Shown here: one piece after another, positions 22,691 to 35,695 of the stretch | Layout of the letters: every line of letters starts with the position of its first letter | Numbering within the stretch: the stretch's first letter is position 1 | From: Medicago truncatula | Lineage: Eukaryota > Streptophyta > Magnoliopsida > Fabales > Fabaceae | Direction of reading: 5' to 3' | Assembly (NCBI RefSeq): GCF_003473485.1 | Contig: NC_053047.1 | Coordinates: 37,868,972-37,932,971, forward strand | Length of the DNA: 64,000 nucleotides | Program-made: the position numbers and the translations under genes | Notes under the pieces: generated by a model | What the model was told of the DNA's origin: nothing | Seen by the model: the letters and a program-made list of their open reading frames with translations, nothing else | Databases searched by the model: none

Positions 22691-24105
22691 AAAAAATATG
22701 AGAATATATTTGACTTCGAGAGTATTCAAAGACTAACTCCACGTCTTAACCTATAGTTTTATTTTTTAAGAAACCCATAAATCTTGATCTATAGTTTTAT
22801 TATTAGTTCTTTTTTAGAGAAATTTTATTATTAGTGGATGGCTCAGATTAATTATTAAGCACCCATAAGGTGCTCCTCAAAAACAAAAACAAAAATCGTC
22901 CCTAATGTCATATTTATGTGCATGCTCCTTATATTGAAATCCAGTAATTATTTTTTGAACGATAAAAATTTATGAATAATCAAATCTTTGCACAAGACGA
23001 ACAGGGATTGGCAGACACATTCTACAAAGCAAAGACGTTCTATATAGGTGGAACATCAAAAAAGAAGCCTACAAAAACATCAATACAAACACCACGGGTA
23101 GCACCAACACAAATAAGAAAAACTAATCACCAAAAACCGAAATCAACACCTAAATCAAATCCAAACCTCCACACTTCCTCGCGAATGACCGCATAGACAA
23201 AATCCTAACAGCTGCTACTCACCATAAGCGCTCCAAAAAACCATCCAACCAATTAAAACCCCTACAAACAGAACATCATCTTCTCATCACCTAAGTTGAG
23301 CCCAATAAACCACCCGAAAATACTTTTTCCAACACTCCTTTGGATTTCTCCACCACTCGACCCTCAGTTCGCCAGAGAAGACACCATAACAAGCACAAAA
23401 ACTTGAGTTAAGAAACTTATTCCTGAACTCAAATAAAAAACGATTGGTCCACTAATTAATTCATGTGAAATTGCACATCGATTTAAATTTTTGGAGGTCA
23501 AATTAAAAAATTATGATAATGTAACAAGAAACCAAGAAAGTGATTGTTAAGAGTCTCACATCGGATAGGAGATGGCCTGACAATGTTTTATAAAATTAAT
23601 GGGGACAATCCTCACCTAACAAGTCGGTTTTGTAAGGATGAGTTAGACCTTTAAATTTAACATGGTATCAGAGCCTCTCCAAGATGCATTGGGTCACCTG
23701 CTATCAGGTTTCCCCTATCGTGCCACCCATTCTTTATGTCTACGAACCAAGCCCAACAGTGATGGTCATGAGGGGGGGTGTTAAGAGTCCCACATCGGAT
23801 ATAAGATGGTCTGACAATGTGTTTGTAAAGTGGGGACAATCCTCACCTCATAAGCCGATTTTGTATGGATGAGTCAGGCCCCAAATTTCAACGGTGATGT
23901 TAGAGCATAACACATTTTTCTTTTCCTTCGAAAAAACACTGGAACTTATCTTTTCGCTACTCCAAATTAAAAATTTAATGTGTAATCTGAACCGTTAGAT
24001 TAAAAGAAAATAGTGGACGAAGATGTGGTGTAAGTCTTTAAACTTATAATTTGAGTCAATATATATCTTCTAAAAATAATATTGTAACAAAGATTCCTAC
24101 AATGT
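22675..24105 (+). repeat. segmental duplication, copy 2 (upstream of MATE gene A)
   Basis: Collinear with 14310-16205. It lacks the Tourist-like MITE and its 195-bp duplication, and carries instead a TRIM at 23545-23893. It lies 0.7-2.1 kb upstream of the MATE gene A start codon. Confidence 0.85.
23545..23893 (+). mobile_element. complete TRIM retroelement with 5-bp target duplication
   Basis: LTRs at 23545-23662 and 23779-23893 start TGTTAAGAGTC and are near-identical. The first is followed by a perfect Met-tRNA primer site TGGTATCAGAGCC (23663-23675), and the second is preceded by a purine tract with seven G (23771-23778). The interior of about 116 bp has no coding capacity. GTGAT is duplicated at 23540-23544 and 23894-23898, and the paralogous site near 16000 carries GTGAT once, without the insert. 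Both LTRs contain a near or perfect snRNA-type upstream element (GTCYCACATCG at 23553-23563 and 23787-23797). Confidence 0.93.
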
Positions 24106-27100
24106 TATGTTATAAACAACAAATGAACCTACAATGTTAACAATAATAAAGTGTATGTTCCTGTCAAAAGTAATATCAAAAGTTCAAAGATTAACCATCT
24201 CTGTAAGTCTTCTTGTTTATATTGACTTGGCCTTTTTTTCAGGAAATTGATATTAATTACTTAACCAACTACTTGTCATTTTCTTTTTTTTGAAATAACC
24301 AACTACTTGTCATGTTAATAAACAATTATACTGAACAGTTTATACGCCACGGTTTAGCTTTTTTAGGTAATTAAAGACCTATCACGTGCTAACAAAGTAT
24401 ATATAGTAAGTGAATTATTTTATATATAATATAATTTACCGTAATATGGGTCACTTGATGAGCTTCCATGTATGTGAGATAGTAGATTGATTGTTTGACA
24501 TGCTGTTGTGAGAAATGAATGGTATAAAATATGCCATCGATTTTGAGCTGACGAATATGTCACACTAAGAGTTGACGATCATTTCACTCCTCCATTAATT
24601 AAAGAAAAATGATATTTAAATAACTATTTTTTTACAACTTGACAATTTTCTCTTTTATACTTATATTTTGTATTCACTCTCTATTGTTTTGGCCATTATG
24701 TCGTCAATAACCAAATTTCTTTATGTATTTTAGTTCTCTAAGAGGTATTCCCAACAAATAATTGTTAAAATAACATTCCTCTTAATTAAAGTTGTACAAA
24801 GTGAGACCTAGTCGGCCGTATGGCGTTTATTATATAAGAATAATGCACTATGGTTAGAATCGAATGCACTAAATAAAACAGGATCGTGTGAAAGCTAGAA
24901 CTAGTATTTAACACCACATGCCATTTAAAGCTTTAAAATGTATTTAACACACGAAAAACAAAAATAAGTGTTTTTTAGCCAAAATTGGGTAAAATTGGTC
25001 CGTTGCACTTTTTATTAAACTTGAATTACGATAAAACATTAAAACGGGGCAGCAAGCCCGTGTGTCACGCCTTGGTCATGTACTTGCATGATAAATACTT
25101 CCTCCGTTTCAAAATATAAGCAAAATGATGTATGTGGTCTATATTATGAACCACATACATCATTAAATGAATGAACCTAAAAAGTGAATTTTGCTTATAT
25201 AATTGATACGGAGGGAGTACAAATTTTGCCTTCTTTCCTTGAATTCTATCTCTACACCCTCCATTGACTTTGTCATGAATTGGACTAGAGCGTCGTTAAC
25301 TCTCCTAGCATGTGCCCTTGTCATAGGACCTCATAAGCGCCGATTTGTATCTTTTATCTATTGATGACTTGTGTCTTCATCATAAGCTCAAACTATTGTC
25401 TCTCTAAATAGTACATGAACAATATGAATTGTTGCGCCTCAATTTTTATATCCTTGCGATTACAAATTTCAAATCATTTGCAATTGGGGATTCTCTATAT
25501 TAACGCAATCATGACATCAGTGGTCATTTGATCAAGAACAAACAATCTATATTCAAGCTTTTATTTAATTGTAAAACATTAAAATTTGCAATTTTTTTGT
25601 ACCGTCCGATCTTGACCAAATAGCTTCCGTTGTCACAAATGAGCAAATGCATAAGTCAACCGGTGCAGGGAATCTCGTGACACAATGGAGGACTCATAAA
25701 TCATATTTAATTTCAAGTATATCTATTATCTATGATTGCGACCACACCCAATTTTATAACATAGATTCTTTTTTTATTTTTTAATTATCAACATTTCAAT
25801 TTTTAGAATATTTAAGTAATAAAACAATTTTACACTAAAAACTATGGAAATAAAATTAAGTGGCATCAACTTAGACATCAAATGTTGATTAATTAAAATC
25901 ATAAAAAAGCTGATCATGTGAATGAAATTGGGCTAAAGATAAATTGATCATATTTTAACAAAAAAAATAAGTGTTTAGGCATAAAAAATAAATTGATATT
26001 TAGACATAAAAAATATATTACTTTAATAAAATGCATGAGAGATAGGTTCAATGAAACATCAATCTAATCACTAATTAATATTTCATACACCCATCTGAAC
26101 AACACAATTTATTGATACACCTTTGCATATTTTAAACAAAATGATAGTACTCCTTTCCATCGATGTGGGCCTTTTCAGTTGCCCCCGTGTCTTTAAATTG
26201 GTTGCCAAGGGTTATAAAAGTGTCAGAAATGAAGGTTTTGTAGCAATGAAGACAAAACCTATCACAATTCACAAAGGCAACCAAGGTTTTTCAATTCTGG
26301 CCGGCAATGTAGTCGTGAGATCATGAAATATATGATTGTGGATGCTTATAGAATCGACGAATATTTCGTATCCAAAAAAGTCATAATTTCAAAATTATAT
26401 CTCTGTTCTATTAATTTGTGTCGATTGATGTATAAATCTTCTTGATAAAGGTAATCTATAAGCACTTCATATACTTTTCTCAAAAAAAAAGCACTTCATA
26501 TACTATCACCGTTATTTCTTCCATGAGACTTGAAAATCGTTGAACAAAGAAAATTATACCTTTTCTCTTTGAATGTTTTCATTTTGTAGGAATGAAGACA
26601 TATCCAAATGTTTTTGGTCGAAATAATTGCAGAGGCTCAACACACGTGTCTCAGTCTAATCTAAGGTAAACTTAATATACCATTAGAAGATTGAACTCTA
26701 ATTGCTTGCCATTGCCAACGTGCACTCATAGTTGTATGGCTATGTGATAGTGATTTTGATCTCAGGATATATTTTTTTGAAGAAGCATATGCAGGATATA
26801 TTGTCATCCAAAATTGAGAATAATCCAGATGATTGTAATTTGTACCAATAAGTACTTTTGGAAGATGACAGTGAGGTGAATATGAACATGTTCAAACTGA
26901 AATGCTTTTCTTATAATATTGTTGCTTCAGTTGTGACAAGTAAGTAACCTTTATACCATAGTTTATCACTGTTAGTAGACATTATAAAAACCAAATTATG
27001 AAATTACATTTTCTTAAATAAGATAAATGGTCAAATATGTTACCAATATTAGATGATCTCACGATGGTCGTTGGTAGAGCTTTCTGGTCGGATGCCTTTG

Positions 27101-28065
27101 AGAACCAACACAACTATTATAACTTTTTTTTCTAAGCCAGGAGCAAGGACATACATCAAGGGGAAGCGACGACATCCCAACTAAATTGGCACCTCGAGAA
27201 ACCTCCGTATAAATAAATAAATAAATAAAATGGAAAGACAGATTTTAAATAATAAATAAAATGGAAAGAAAGATTTTGTAGCAATTAAGACAGGTCCAAA
27301 TGTGTTAGCTAAAAAAATTTTGGTTTCTAGTTCAAATAATATCATCTATTTTGTTATTGGGTCTTGTTAACGAGTGTCTCCGGAACACTCTTTAAGCATA
27401 CCAAAATAAGCAATTATTCTTTAAAAAAATCAAACATTTCGATTTTCAATGCATTGATTACATGTATTTTTATAAATACTTGCTATTTATAGTCCTTAAA
27501 GATTGCCCCGAAGGCACTCATTAACATTTCCCTTTGTTATTATATAAGTTCATGCCTTCAATCTTTTTTCTTTCCAGTATTTCTACGCTATTGTAAACTT
27601 ATTTGAGAATTATATGTTGTAGATAATTACAATGTTCAAGATTTGATAGTGACTCGATATGAATCAATAGAGAGAACAACATTGATAAATTTATTTCTCA
27701 TGATGCAAGTACATAAGACAAAGGTAAACATTGTGACCGTTCAAATCCTAGTACCTCGAAATTTTAAGTATTATGATGTATTTTTATCAATAAACTTCTT
27801 CCATTGATCTAAATATAAGATTTAAATTAACACACTTGCATACAAGATCAAACAACTTTAAAGTTGTTGTACTAATCCAGACGAACTGATCGCGTATTGT
27901 GGTATAGAGATAAACAATGTGTAACGTTACAAGATATCAGTAACATGGATCACATTCACATGTACTAACTTTTATAAGCAACACATGTTATTTTCCCTCC
28001 ACATTACATTAAAAGATGTATTCTCTGCCAATACACTAAGAAAACAAATCAAAAAATCTCATTCT
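24106..28065. other. intergenic DNA between MATE genes A and B
   Basis: No gene supported. Positions 24450-24570 share sequence with 34150-34280 (phrases 'atgagcttccatgt' and 'aatatgccatcgattttga'), so the upstream regions of genes A and B are related. A phrase of the type 'tttgtagcaatgaagacaaaacc' recurs near 26240, 26585 and 27275. About 27135-27205 has GC-richer sequence resembling a retroelement scrap. A 67-codon open frame at 26123-26326 has no recognised domain. Confidence 0.5.
25098..25217. mobile_element. Stowaway-like MITE
   Basis: Ends CTTCCTCCGTTTC and its inverse ...ACGGAGGGAG, with TA at both flanks (25096-25097 and 25218-25219). The 'CTCCCTCCGT' terminus and TA target are typical of Tc1/mariner-derived Stowaway MITEs. 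120 bp, no coding capacity. Confidence 0.85.
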
Positions 28066-31000
28066 TCATGAGACTAAGCTCTCTGTTGTTATTGAATCAT
28101 AAACTCTATCAGTAGCCTTCTTTGCCTGAATAAAAGGAATCAGAAAAAGTAAAGAAATGTCAATATCTTACAATACATGACATTAATATTTATCAAAACG
28201 ATGAAAGAGATCGATAAGAAAACATGAAGAAATTATTCACCTCTTTCTCCCAATCAGTGCGTATTGTAATGATCGTTAGAGAAACTACTTGAACGAAGAG
28301 TGCACATATGATCCCCAGCCACAGTCCCTGAATTATAAGTATTATTATTAGCATGTTGAACCAAATCATATGTTAGCATTTAGCAATTTTTTCAAAAAAA
28401 TGAACAACATTTATTTACCTTCCCGCCAACATGCAATACAAAAGCTAATACAACTGCTGCTGGAATCCCAACTAAATAGTATGACCCGAGATTGACATAT
28501 GCGCCGATCTTTTGCCAACCAACTCCTCTAGCAGTGCCTGGATCATAGTTAAGAAGGATATCATTTGCATTGTTAGAACAACAGACCATATTGGAAGTAA
28601 AAGATACGAAAACAACGCAAATAGATAACACATGATTTTTTATCATAGTGGCTTCAATACCTTTCTAATGATCAAGCTTTAGGGTTTATAGAATACAACT
28701 TGTATTCAGATACTATGGTTCGATTTACAAGATTAACCCTTAACAACACATTTTCTACTAATCATGCTTAAGTTTTGCTACGTTTGAGCGACCTATCCAC
28801 TTATTAGTGACTGTGATCATATCCAATACTCCCTCCGTCCCAAATTGTATGACGTTTTGGGCATTTCACACATATTAAGAAATGTAATTAATTTTGTATG
28901 GGAAAGAGATATTATGAGTTGTTTTACAAAATTGTCCTTAATAAATGAAATGGGAAAGATAAATGAATGACTTGGAAGTAGAGAAGGCAATAAATAGTGA
29001 AGGATATAATAGGAAAAGTAACATTAATGATTCATTGGTATTGTAAAGCGACATACAATTTGGGACAAAATTTTTTTCCAAAGTGACATACAATTTGGGA
29101 CGGAGAGAGTATGTAATTACAAAATTAAACTAATAATTATTTTCTTACTTACACTACTTAAGCTTTAGCATCTATTGCAAGAACCATCTTTTGTATGATA
29201 TATATATTAGAAGCTCCCATTTGTCTCTATCGTTGTTTTTGACTCAGTCTCTATGAAGAAAGAAATTAAAAGTTATAGGGAAGAAGAGAAACCTGAAAGA
29301 ACACTTTGTATTCCATCCAGAAAGTTGGATACTGCAATAATAGGCAACATAATTGCTACATATTTGACAACTTCTTCTTCATTGCTATAAGCATATCCCC
29401 ATATATTGCGAATTAGTATAATCACAGCTCCAACTACGATGCTCTCAATAATGGCTATCACTACAACGACATACACTGCCAAACGTGCGGCCCGTGGATT
29501 ACCAGCCCCGAGTTCATTCGAGACACGAATGCTGCAAGAGTCATTCAAGCATTAATGAAACTACATACACAAACTAAAGCAATGGAATTTTTCTAACATG
29601 CAAAAAAGAAAGAGACTGCCACTGAATAGAAAACTGCAAAAAAACTGAGAAAACTAACCTTATAGCTCCGCTAAGTCCAAAGGGGATCATCCAAACAAGT
29701 GCCGATGTATTCAAACTGACAAAACAAAGTCACCAACAAAAGGTTAATGAAAATCATAATAATAAAGTCAATAATATTGAAGAGAATCTTCAATATGAAA
29801 CCAACCTGATAGAAAGTACTGATGTTTCCAACTTCGGATTTGGAAGAAGACCGGAAAGAAGAACCATTAATTCAAATGACCACATTTCCAAGCTGCTCAC
29901 CAAGTTGTCGGAAATAAAAATGGAAACAACATTAGAACCTCTAAAAAGAAAATTAACTATGTTGTGTTATGTAGTCCTTAATTGCCAGAGAAGGTGATTA
30001 CCAAACCATTACAGCTGAAGGAACAGCAAGCTTCAGGAAAATTGGGATATTGTTCAGTGCAAACGCTTCTTTGGAAAAACCAGTCCATGTTTTTTTACAT
30101 GAAGGAGAAAACTTGACATAGAGTGCGAGTATGGTAACGTTGATCCAATAGGATATAGAATTTGCTATGGCAGCACCTCTGCTACCTAATCCAGATTTGT
30201 ATACCATAAACCAGCAAATAGGAAGATGAAGTAACGTCGTCATCGCAGAGCTAAACATCATTGGAAATACAATATTTTGAGTCTGTAAGAATCTGTTGAG
30301 GCATTGTAGAAGACCATAAGCAAAAAGGCATGGAACCATTAACTTTGCATAGCTGCCAGCCTCTATAGATATTTCAGGATCTTGGCCAAGCACAAGGAGA
30401 ATTGATCTTGTGTTTGCCCAAATAACCGCGAGGGGAATCGCAACGACCATGAGAATGAACATTGCTCTCTGCATGTGTACGCCTAACATGCGGTATTGTT
30501 TCGCGCCATATGATTGTCCACAAAATGTGTCCAAGGCACTTGCCATTCCTTGCTATAAAAAATAAAATAAAATAAACCGCATTAATTTTGGACGAAGTGA
30601 CCAGAGCTGAATCTCAGCAAGTCGAAGCGACAAGAGATGAATCTCGGTGAACCGAAGCGACAAGAGCTAAGTCTCAGTGAATCTTGGCAAAAAGACCTAA
30701 AGCTTACAATATCTTGTATCCTATTTAAACATGACTAATAAATTGAGTAAAAACAAATTAACTGACAAACAAAAGATAGTCGTTCATTATCTGTTCATAA
30801 ATTTAAGTTTGAGTAATGAAATCCTATTATGAATAGGTATAGTGTTAGGAATCAGAGGTAATGGGAAAAGGGAACAAATGAAGTTTTGAGAGCCAGAGAT
30901 AGAGTAGAAAATTTAAGGTTTCATTGTAAAACTAAGCTGAATAATTAATGAGATGCATGGATCATTCTGCTAACTATGAAATGAAATTACTAACTAACTA

Positions 31001-32662
31001 TGGAACCAATTAACAGAAAACTAACCAACTCTAAGTCGATATAATCTTGTAACATTAAGTAAGGATCATGAAATTCCAATGACACTAACCAACTCTTATT
31101 CATATAGAGTATTGAAAACATGGTTTAAGAATGTAGTTTGCAACCACAGTTGCAGTCTCAATATAAATGTTTTTAGCATTACAACTGCGGCTGCATCAAA
31201 AGTATTTATGGGTCATTTTCTGCTGGAAAAAATCGCGATGCAACCATGATCACGAAGACAACATGACAGTAACAACAGTTGAAAAACTTGTTGAAAATTT
31301 AGTCCATGAAACTCAACTATTTCCTTGAAAATACATTTTTGTAAATTGTTACGTGGACCATAAGATAACTCTCATTCAACATTTTTTCTAGATTTTGCCA
31401 TCTATCATTCCTTCAACCAGTGTCAATCAGTGTCGTACCCTAAGGATGTGTTTGAGAGTTTAGAGAAAAGGGTCTACCACTAATGATTTAGTAGTATTAT
31501 GGAGAAAAATATCATCCAACCTCCGCATTACTACGGAATTATTAGTCGTAAGTACTCTTCTCCATTTCTCTTTCCTTCAAACTCCCAAACACACCTCAAA
31601 GATTTTACTTCGACACCTCTCCCAAGTAAGGATTCAAACATCGATTCGTCATAGATGACTATTACCAAATCAAAGTCAATAACTATCAAACATTACACAT
31701 AAACACATCTTTCTAGTTAGGATTGCAACATTAATGATTCATCACAAATAGATATCAATTTTACACTATATATACCCAATCTCTAACCATACTTCACACA
31801 AACAGTGATTCATCACATGTGACTTTTACAAAAGTGAGTCACTATCAGACACAATATGTTAAAACCTCTTTACGGTTGAGATTCAAACATTGATTCGTCA
31901 TAAGTGGCTATTATCATAGTCAATCACTATCAAACACTATATTTAAACACATCTTTATAGCAAAGATTCAAACAATAATTCATCACAAATATCTATCAAA
32001 GTCAAACTCTTATACTAGACCCAACTCTACTCCACACAAAAATTGATTTGTCATAAGTAGCTATTACCATCATCAATCACTCACACACTGTATCTATACA
32101 ACTTTTATTAGCAAATATTCAAATAACAATTTAAAACATCGCAAATAGCTATCAGTCTCTTACGCTAGACCCAACATCTAACCATACTTCACACACAAAC
32201 TCACATTAATGTCTCCTAGGTCCATCAATGTTCTGTTTACAAAGATTGGTTTTTGCCATTTAAAAAGACTTAGCAGCGTATCATGTTGTCACGTTTGCCT
32301 TCCACTCACGTGTGATTTTCATACGTACATACATATAATAACACACACACACATATAACAATAATGATGAACAGAACAGAACAAGTTTGATATGGAAGCA
32401 AAGAAAAACATACCAATAAACTGAAACCAGTGACAGAAGCAAAAGAAGTAGCCATGGAAGCACCAGAGAGAGGTAACTCACCAAGATGACCAACAAACAT
32501 AACTGAAATAAGATTGATACCAAAATTTAAAAGTGTAACTGATATCAATGGCCCTGATAGCCATAACTGTTTCTTAACTTCTTCAACCAATTCTCTTCTA
32601 TCTTCTTCTTTCTTATTGTTTTGTTTTGTTTCTTCAACAATCAATGGAGAATCAAGAGACAT
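28066..32662 (-). CDS. MATE efflux transporter (DETOXIFICATION-type), gene B, 8 exons
   Basis: Exons on the minus strand: 32662-32414, 30552-30002, 29892-29806, 29715-29659, 29531-29293, 28537-28419, 28327-28241, 28125-28066. Every junction is GT-AG and phases agree, giving 482 residues. Exons 2 to 8 have exactly the same lengths as in gene A (551, 87, 57, 239, 119, 87, 60 nt); only exon 1 is two codons longer. Start [20 protein letters not shown]. Conserved landmarks are the same ([61 protein letters not shown]). Intron 1 is 1.86 kb, against 0.82 kb in gene A, and intron 5 contains a Stowaway MITE. A GA/GT microsatellite lies 56-84 bp upstream of the ATG. Substrate unknown. Confidence 0.94.
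28829..29109. mobile_element. Stowaway-like MITE in intron 5 of MATE gene B
   Basis: Ends CTCCCTCCGTCCCAAATTG and the inverse ending GGGACGGAGAGAG, with TA on both flanks. It is 281 bp, with a second internal copy of 'gcgacatacaatttgggac' near the right end. It sits between splice sites and leaves them intact. Confidence 0.85.
31600..32215. repeat. degenerate tandem repeats in intron 1 of MATE gene B
   Basis: A motif set of the type 'aaacacatcttt.tag..agattcaaaca..aattcatcacaaat.gctat' recurs about five times (starting near 31625, 31695, 31865, 31945, 32095) with many differences. MATE gene A's intron 1 holds a single related unit around 21530-21640. Confidence 0.55.
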
Positions 32663-32717
32663 GTTTTTGTCTTGGTTTTTTCTCTCTCTCACGGTTTCTT
32701 TTCTCTCTATTATTAGT

Positions 32718-32746
32718 GAGAGAGAGAGAGAGAGAGAGTGTGTGTG
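32718..32746 (+). repeat. (GA)n(TG)n microsatellite in the leader of MATE gene B
   Basis: Ten GA units followed by four TG units. On the coding (minus) strand this is CA/CT-rich and lies 56-84 bp upstream of the start codon, probably inside the 5' UTR. Confidence 0.85.
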
Positions 32747-34970
32747 GCTATTAAAACCTTGTCTCAAGGGAAATCTCAGAATTTGTTTGGTTTTGATTAA
32801 AAATATACGGAAGAGTTAAGGAACATATATAGCGGGAAAAATGTGTTTTACTTTTCTTTTTTTTTTTGTTGTGGGGTATCTAGAATTAGGTGAATTAAAA
32901 TTGGATTTGGAATATACAAGAATTAAAAGAAATGGATTGGGGGAGAAGAAGAATTGCGGTGGCTAAGTGGATTATCAATTATAAACTGCAGTTAATGGTT
33001 TGTGTTTTCTCCCATGGGAATAAAATCACAATGAATGAATGAGCACAATGGATTTGATATAGTAGGGTCACGGATTCTAATGCAACGACCTTTGGTGGTC
33101 AGATAAGAGGTACGATAAAGGTATCGTATACACCTTTAGTCATTATAATAAGCAAAAATTCACATTTTAGTTTCATTCATTCAATAATATATGTGATTTA
33201 TAATGATTTTTAATATAGATCACATATATTATTTATTAAATGAATTTAAAACTTTTGTGTGTAATTTATTAAAAATATGATAATAGTCGATACACATTAA
33301 AAATGCCATAAAAGGGGCATAATTGTTTAGATATTACAATACCAATATCCATCACTCACATGAAACGAAAAGAAAATCAAAATGCATAAAAAATTATCCG
33401 AACTTCCTCCTCTTTCTGTGACTTGATATTGAGTGGCCGACTTTGTTTTATTGGTAATCTCCTGAGCAGCATAGAGATCGTCGCATGTGGTACGGTTTGC
33501 CATAAGGTCCGAGAAAATTCTTCTAACTATATTGATTGGTTGCATAGTATCCAAAATATCCTTGGAAGGCTCCTCCTCTATAAACCAAATTAACAATGTT
33601 AAACCACGCTTGAATCCGTGTTGGGTAACTCAATTGGTTTGGACAAAGGAATAATGAGTTGGATTCTAACAACTAATTACTAACTTTTGTCATTAAGAAA
33701 AACACATTGGAACCCATGATCTCATATTTCATGGCTAAGTTTTTTTGTTACCATGTATGTACCGTCATTTCATGATGACTAATCTCCGTCAATAAATTCA
33801 TTGTGCACACATTGTGGATTCTCTCCTCCCAATCGGACTTTCTTCATATGCAAGAGTAAAAAATAGAATCTATAACCACTTACTTAAGTATCTTAGATTT
33901 CTTACAGCTTGCATAATTTAATTGATTTCAGAACCCAAATTGATACCACTAACATCACACCCGTTTGATATAAACATGTAATTTAATTTAATACTAAAAA
34001 TGTAGATATTCCTGTCAAAAACCAAAGATCATTCAACTAGTTGTCAAATGTTAAATAAACAATTATACATATCAAGTTATAATAAGTGAGTTTTTACTCT
34101 CAAAAGAATAATAATGAGTGAATTTTTTTATATATAATCCAATGTAATGTTGGCCCCTCATGAGCTTCCATGTGACAAAGAAGGTGTGGACCTGTTTGAG
34201 TACGTCTGTTCTGTAGATATGAAAGGAATATAATATGCCATCGATTTTGAATAGACAAGAATTCTCACACTACAATCCAAAGATCACAATCTGCAAATTT
34301 TTAGGAAGGAAAACTACAATTGGCTATGATCATTGAATCATTTCCCTTTTCCCTCCATTATTTTATTCACTTTTTCATGTTTATCTTTGAGTACCAAAAG
34401 TCATTGTGAAAAAGTTTAATTAAAGTTGTGAGAAAGAAATATATAGGAAATGATTCCCCAGCTGTCCTCAAAATTGACATATATATTACAATTATGATTA
34501 AACCTTTTGTTTTTGGTCAAATTTTAACTTTTTATTTTAATCAAGCATACTTTAATTTTTAACTAGTTGTCATCAAAATTGACACATTGGCACATCATTT
34601 CAAGTCTAAAAGACTAACTTTGATAAAAATACATAAAATAGGATTGAGTAGATTTTGACTCCAACTATTAAAAAAATGATTTTTCTTTTTAAGGACAATA
34701 GAAAATAGCAAAAATGTCTTTTGGATTTGTTTTTTGTGAGATTTTTTGTTTTCTTTGTTGATGACAAGAGAAAATATCTAGGAGGCGATGAGTACGTAAG
34801 GTAAAGGAAAAGAGTGAGAACACTCGAATATGCGAACTAGGAATAGAGTGGAAAGTAAGTTGCCAATTCTAACTTTGCATCTTACTAATTATTACTACCA
34901 ATCAGTACTTAACATACCCTCGTTTTATTTTAAATATAAGAAAATACTAACAAGTGCTTCCGAGATATTT
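32747..34970. other. upstream region of MATE gene B
   Basis: Apart from the exon-like patch at 33345-33583, no coding sequence. About 33615-33700 has a weak SINE-like head ('ggtaactcaattggtttgg'). 34150-34290 is related to 24450-24570 upstream of gene A. Confidence 0.45.
33345..33583 (-). other. exon-like open segment, function not recognised
   Basis: On the minus strand, TTTATAG precedes a frame starting EEEPSKDILDTMQPINIVRR and running through FSDLMANRTTCDDLYAAQEI and TKSATQYQVTERG before losing character near 33360. Composition is protein-like and there is a good acceptor site at its start, but no start codon or neighbouring exons were found. It may be a stranded exon of another gene; I do not recognise the family. 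Confidence 0.3.
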
Positions 34971-34989
34971 TTTTTAAGGTTTTAAATAG

Positions 34990-35640
34990 TAAATTTTTAT
35001 GAAAATTGAGTTTGGAAGCATCATGTATTGTTTAATTTGTATTAGATCGGACTTAGCATATGTGATTAGCATAGTAAGTCAGTATATGGCAAATCTGGAA
35101 ATTATTCATTGGCAAGCTTTGAAGTGCGTTTTGAAATATTTGAATGGGATTTTGAAGGATGGTTTGAAGTACACAAGGGCATGTCAAGATGAAAATGCTT
35201 GACAGGCGTATGTAGATGCGGACTATACGGACAATGTGGATACAGAAAATCTCTATCTTATTTTTTGTTTATCCTTTATGGCACGGCTATTAGTTGGAAA
35301 GCAAATCAACAATTTGTGGTGGCTCTATCTACAACTTAAGTGGAGTGCATTACACTTGTTGAAGGGGTAAAGGAAGCCATGTTGTTGAAAGGTATGATGG
35401 TGAGTTAGGAATGATAGCCAAAGTGTCATTCATTTGGTGAATCATCAAGTGTATCATAAGAGAACAAAGCACGTTGACATTCGTTTGTATTTTGTTAGAG
35501 ACATGATTGTATAAAAAGAGATTGTGGTTGAGAAAGTTGTAGCGGCAAAAAATCCGGCGGATGTGTTCACTAAGTCATTATCTAGATCAAGGTTCAAGCA
35601 TTGCTTGGACATGATCAATTTTATTGACGTTGAAGCGAGT
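34990..35640 (+). pseudogene. copia RNase H relic
   Basis: Translation gives GSIMYCLICIRSDLAYVISIVSQ, YMANLEIIHWQALK and VLKYLNGILKDGLKY up to a stop at 35200-35202. In a broken frame AYVDADYTDNVDT, GTAISWKANQQFVVALS, KRTKHVDIRLYFVRDMI and KNPADVFTKSLS follow to about 35590. These are the thumb of the reverse transcriptase, the RNase H and the C-terminal tail of copia pol. At least three in-frame stops and small indels make it non-functional. Confidence 0.85.
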
Positions 35641-35695
35641 AGCAAGGTGGTTAATGGTTAAATTGGCATCAGCATCAATTTAGAGTCAATATGGA

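Noticed and set aside
23657..23872. Overlapping open frames on both strands inside the TRIM
   Set aside because: They run through the LTR and primer site of a non-coding retroelement; no protein features.
31600..32215. Repeat array considered as CRISPR-like
   Set aside because: Units are degenerate, spacers are not unique and of even length, and the sequence lies in an intron of a plant gene.
35454..35645. Minus-strand open frame at 35.5 kb
   Set aside because: It is a shadow of the plus-strand copia RNase H relic.
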